From assembly GCA_022709405.1 (NCBI GenBank), contig JAKLIV010000002.1:69700-102953 (forward strand): 33,254 nucleotides of DNA, written 5' to 3'. Below, in pieces: positions 30,729-33,254 of the stretch; the stretch's first letter is position 1; every line of letters begins with the position of its first letter. Both the position numbers and the translations under genes were made by a program. This stretch comes from Spirochaetota bacterium. Its GTDB lineage: Bacteria; Spirochaetota; UBA4802; UBA5550. The notes beneath the pieces were generated by a model. It searched no databases. It was not told the origin of the DNA and saw only the letters and a list, made by a program, of their open reading frames with translations.

Positions 30729-32438
30729 ATGAAAAAAATATTCCTGTTCATGCTTCTGATTTTTGTTCCGGCGATCGTCATCAACAGCTGCGATGACGGA
30801 AACGGCAACGGAGGTGGTTCATCCATCACCGACTCGCCAGCAGGCACGTTTACCAGGCTGTTCGAAGATGCGGCCGGCTCCGGCAACGCGTCGCCGTTTT
30901 GGGGAGGGACCGATGTCAAAGCCCAGTACCTGTATACATCCGACGAGATCAGCGGAAACGGACTTATCACCGCTATCCGGCTTCAGCTGTCATCTGCGAC
31001 GACGACCGACAGATACTGCCCGAACGTGACCATTAAAATGGGGCACACCAGCCTGACCGCGCTGACCAACACCTGGGCTAACAATGTGCAGATTGGACAG
31101 GGCGCCGAAATAACGATTCTGGACAACAAGACCATCGAGGTCCCCATATCGGATGCCGGATCATGGATCGACATCCCGCTGGATACGCCCTTCTACTACA
31201 ACGGGGTCGAAAACCTGGTCGTCGACTTTGAAAAGACCTCCGGGTGCTCCGCGAACATAATGACAACCAATGCTCCCGGCACAAGCCGCAGGGCGCTGTC
31301 GACTGCTCCGGACAACAGCCCCGGCGTCGCCGAGTACAATACGACAACCTCGTCCACACCAGACGGTTCACATCCATGGATGCAGTTTGTGTTCAGCGGC
31401 GGGGAGAACACGCAAAACTATGGCGGGACCAGCAACAACTCCTGGCCGTTTTCAAGTTCCGCTCCATTGAGAACGCAAAACCTCTACCTTGCATCAGATA
31501 TAAACGGGTCCGGATCAATAACCGGAATCGCTTTCCAGCTAAATACCGTTTCATCCGCCGGGAGCTTTACCTACACGCTGAAGTTTTCACACGCAACAGT
31601 AAATACACTGAACGAGACATTCTCAAGCAACTATTCTGACACGGCCGTCACTGCCGCCGACAGCGTCACCTTCACCGTACCGGGCGACATCCCTGCAGGA
31701 GATTGGTTCTGGGTTCCTATTCCTGATGATACATTCATTTACAATGGTAACGACAACCTGATCCTTGAGGTCGCTACAACATCCGGTACCGCCTTCGAAA
31801 ATTTGCGGGTATCTGCTCGTACTGGAGCGCGTGTATGGGCAAATGGTGCGACTACAACCATAGGGACTGTCGACACTTGCGTATACCATATAAAACTCCG
31901 TTTTCACGGCGGCACCCTGGACGTGATCAGCGACAGCACAGAAAGCTCGACCAAGATATTCAACACCACCCTGAGCGGGATCATGGGCCTCTATCATGCG
32001 AGCGAGCTCGGCGCGTCGGGCACGATCACCTCGGTCTACTGCCGCCTCAATGACGCGGCCTCTACCGCTGCCTCATACGACCGGTTCAGGCTCATCATCG
32101 GCCACAGCAGCGGCACGAGGCTCGTAACCACGCCGTCCGACAACTTCATCGCACAGCACTCCGCGGTCAACGGCACGGTGTCGGTGCCAGCGGGGCTCAT
32201 CGCCGGCGACTGGATCGAAATCCCACTTGCCGCGCCGTTCGAATACAACGGGACCGACAACCTCGTCGTATGGATGGGGACCTACGCCGCTTCAGGCGCG
32301 GGCGTGAAGCATGGGTGCCGCCTGTCCTCGGTGCAGAGCCAGTATACCGAAAACCTCGCGTACGGGCTCCCGGGAAACAGCGCCGTATCGGCCCCTGTCA
32401 ACCAGAAGCTCGACCTGCGGCTGAAGATCGTGAAATAG
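30729..32438 (+). CDS. Triple-repeat beta-rich lipoprotein (paralogue of 2513-4174)
   Basis: The 569-residue precursor has the same plan as the product of 2513-4174: a 20-residue hydrophobic signal, Cys21-Asp-Asp-Gly and a Gly-rich linker, then three ~165-residue units. Shared words are Leu-Tyr-Leu-Ala-Ser-Asp-Ile-Asn-Gly-Ser-Gly, (Met/Ile)-Gly-His-(Thr/Ser)-Ser, Gly-(Asp/Ser)-Trp-(Ile/Phe)-x-(Ile/Val)-Pro and Tyr-Asn-Gly-(Thr/Val/Asn)-(Asp/Glu)-Asn-Leu-(Val/Ile). The middle repeats of the two proteins are closest. The signal end (Ile-Asn-Ser-Cys) is a loose lipobox. No enzyme motif is seen. A cell-surface binding or structural role is inference. The start is ATG 30729 with GAGGA nine bases ahead. 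Confidence 0.85.
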   Translation: MKKIFLFMLLIFVPAIVINSCDDGNGNGGGSSITDSPAGTFTRLFEDAAGSGNASPFWGGTDVKAQYLYTSDEISGNGLITAIRLQLSSATTTDRYCPNVTIKMGHTSLTALTNTWANNVQIGQGAEITILDNKTIEVPISDAGSWIDIPLDTPFYYNGVENLVVDFEKTSGCSANIMTTNAPGTSRRALSTAPDNSPGVAEYNTTTSSTPDGSHPWMQFVFSGGENTQNYGGTSNNSWPFSSSAPLRTQNLYLASDINGSGSITGIAFQLNTVSSAGSFTYTLKFSHATVNTLNETFSSNYSDTAVTAADSVTFTVPGDIPAGDWFWVPIPDDTFIYNGNDNLILEVATTSGTAFENLRVSARTGARVWANGATTTIGTVDTCVYHIKLRFHGGTLDVISDSTESSTKIFNTTLSGIMGLYHASELGASGTITSVYCRLNDAASTAASYDRFRLIIGHSSGTRLVTTPSDNFIAQHSAVNGTVSVPAGLIAGDWIEIPLAAPFEYNGTDNLVVWMGTYAASGAGVKHGCRLSSVQSQYTENLAYGLPGNSAVSAPVNQKLDLRLKIVK

Positions 32439-32458
32439 GCGGGTGTCGCGCTCCCGGG

Positions 32459-33112
32459 TCATTCGAAAACGAGGGAGCCGAAATAATCATACCGGTGAAA
32501 ATCGGGGCGTGGCGTACAGACCGGGTTCAAGCTCAGGTAATGCGGGAGCTCCGTGTCGTCCCCGCACTTGTAGAAGTTGCCCCGCGCCGCAAGTCCCCCG
32601 AATCCTTTCAGGCCGCAGTCCCTGAAAATCCCGACCGGGATGCAGACCGCGAGGTCCCATGAAGATACGCTGGCGGATTCATCGAGAGGCGCACTCCCGA
32701 GAGAAGAGCTGCGCATGATCGTATCGACCAGCGCCGGATCAAGCAGCGTGCGATCACCCCTTCCGCGCCCATACGCGCAGTGCGGCACGCCGACACAGTT
32801 GAACTCGAAATTATAGTACACGCCGTCGGCGAGCGGCGAGAAAAAAAACTCCACGCAGCTGTCCCGGTGCACCGGCCCGTTCACCTCTGTGATCCTCGCG
32901 CGCGGGCGGTCTCCCGAAACATAAAAGCACAGCAGTATCCGGTCGTCGCTGTGGCCGATCCGGAACGAAACATCCGGCCTGTGCGCGAAAGAGTTCCAGT
33001 TCACCGTATCGAGCGGATGGATCGGCGCCTGTTCCTGAAGAAAGCGCGCGGCTTCCGGTGCAGTGAAGCTCCGGTCCAAGATTGCCATGCGGGGAACGAT
33101 CAGCTCTTTCAT
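32459..33112 (-). CDS. CBM9-like (carbohydrate-binding family 9 type) protein
   Basis: The 217-residue protein matches the DOMON-like CBM9 group common in Bacteroidetes: Pro-Asp-Val-Ser-Phe-Arg-Ile-Gly-His, Ile-Leu-Leu-Cys-Phe-Tyr-Val, Asn-Gly-Pro-Val-His-Arg-Asp-Ser-Cys-Val-Glu-Phe-Phe, Tyr-Tyr-Asn-Phe-Glu-Phe-Asn, Trp-Asp-Leu-Ala-Val-(x)-Ile-Pro, and the C-terminal Arg-Gly-Asn-Phe-Tyr-Lys-Cys-Gly-Asp ... Pro-Asp-Phe-His-Arg. No signal peptide is present, so it may act in the cytoplasm, and no catalytic module is fused. ATG 33112 lacks a clear ribosome site; ATG 33088 is an alternative start. The function is unknown beyond a possible glycan- or ligand-binding fold. Confidence 0.8.
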   Translation of the reverse strand: MKELIVPRMAILDRSFTAPEAARFLQEQAPIHPLDTVNWNSFAHRPDVSFRIGHSDDRILLCFYVSGDRPRARITEVNGPVHRDSCVEFFFSPLADGVYYNFEFNCVGVPHCAYGRGRGDRTLLDPALVDTIMRSSSLGSAPLDESASVSSWDLAVCIPVGIFRDCGLKGFGGLAARGNFYKCGDDTELPHYLSLNPVCTPRPDFHRYDYFGSLVFE

Positions 33113-33163
33113 GGGGCGGGATTGACCGGAGCAAGTGAATCCGCCCCGGGCGTCAATGATTTA

Positions 33164-33254
33164 TTATTTCCAGTCTCTGAACGCGGCAGGGACGTCCGCC
33201 GTGTATCCGTAATGCGCGGTGAATATCCTCTTCACCCCTTTGAATCCGCCTATC
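33164..33254 (-). CDS. C-terminal 29 residues of an unidentified protein (runs off right edge)
   Basis: A minus-strand frame enters from the right edge and stops at TAA 33166-33164. It reads as normal protein: Gly-Gly-Phe-Lys-Gly-Val-Lys-Arg-Ile-Phe-Thr, then His-Tyr-Gly-Tyr-Thr-Ala-Asp-Val-Pro, then Phe-Arg-Asp-Trp-Lys. It lies 51 bases upstream of the CBM9-like gene in the same direction, so the two may form an operon. The fragment is too short to identify. Confidence 0.5.
   Translation of the reverse strand, partial: IGGFKGVKRIFTAHYGYTADVPAAFRDWK

Overview
The window reads as a chromosomal segment of a diderm, hydrogen-metabolising, probably anaerobic bacterium. Genes look GC-rich and intergenic regions AT-rich. 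Several predicted lipoproteins have loose lipoboxes, and the secreted repeat proteins begin with a Cys-Asp-Asp-Gly type mature N-terminus. This style is compatible with a spirochaete-like lineage, but a deltaproteobacterial-type host cannot be excluded from sequence reading alone. No rRNA, tRNA, CRISPR array or transposase gene was recognised.

Layout. 1-2100: two minus-strand secreted or membrane proteins, a lactonase-type beta-propeller lipoprotein cut by the left edge and a short DUF7948-like protein that lacks the usual downstream repeats. 2513-4174: a lipoprotein built from three copies of a ~160-residue beta-rich repeat; a paralogue with the same plan lies at 30729-32438. 4363-7084: the maturation genes hypA-hypD-hypE-hypC. 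7157-12576 (minus): an operon for a soluble NAD-linked [NiFe] hydrogenase, hoxF-hoxU-hoxY-hoxH, followed by its maturation protease and a stand-alone receiver protein. 12577-13117: an extremely AT-rich regulatory island. 13118-13540: nikR. 13672-17141 (minus): a second, exported [NiFe] hydrogenase operon, tetrahaem cytochrome c3-like lipoprotein, protease, Tat-exported small subunit, large subunit. 17744-19388: small conserved unknowns and a GtrA-like membrane protein. 19507-22232: a SulP anion transporter translationally coupled to a Gate-domain membrane protein. 22307-29379 (minus): a TetR regulator, a complete tripartite RND efflux system and a multi-spanning membrane protein. 29454-33254: a secreted unknown, a small membrane protein, the second triple-repeat lipoprotein, a CBM9-like protein and the C-terminus of a further gene.

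How it works together. The window encodes a two-compartment hydrogen system. An exported hydrogenase passes electrons from H2 to a membrane-tethered tetrahaem cytochrome, and a cytoplasmic HoxFUYH enzyme exchanges electrons between H2 and NAD(H). Each operon carries its own C-terminal endopeptidase, and the shared hypADEC genes supply active-site assembly; hypB and hypF are not in the window. NikR sits between the two operons next to AT-rich control regions, which suggests nickel-responsive control of one or both. The main points for a second look are the loss of the [2Fe-2S] cysteines in the NuoE-like half of HoxF, a four-cysteine medial cluster site in the exported small subunit, the receiver protein inside the hox operon, twin perfect palindromes exactly 32 bp apart, and the paired triple-repeat lipoproteins.
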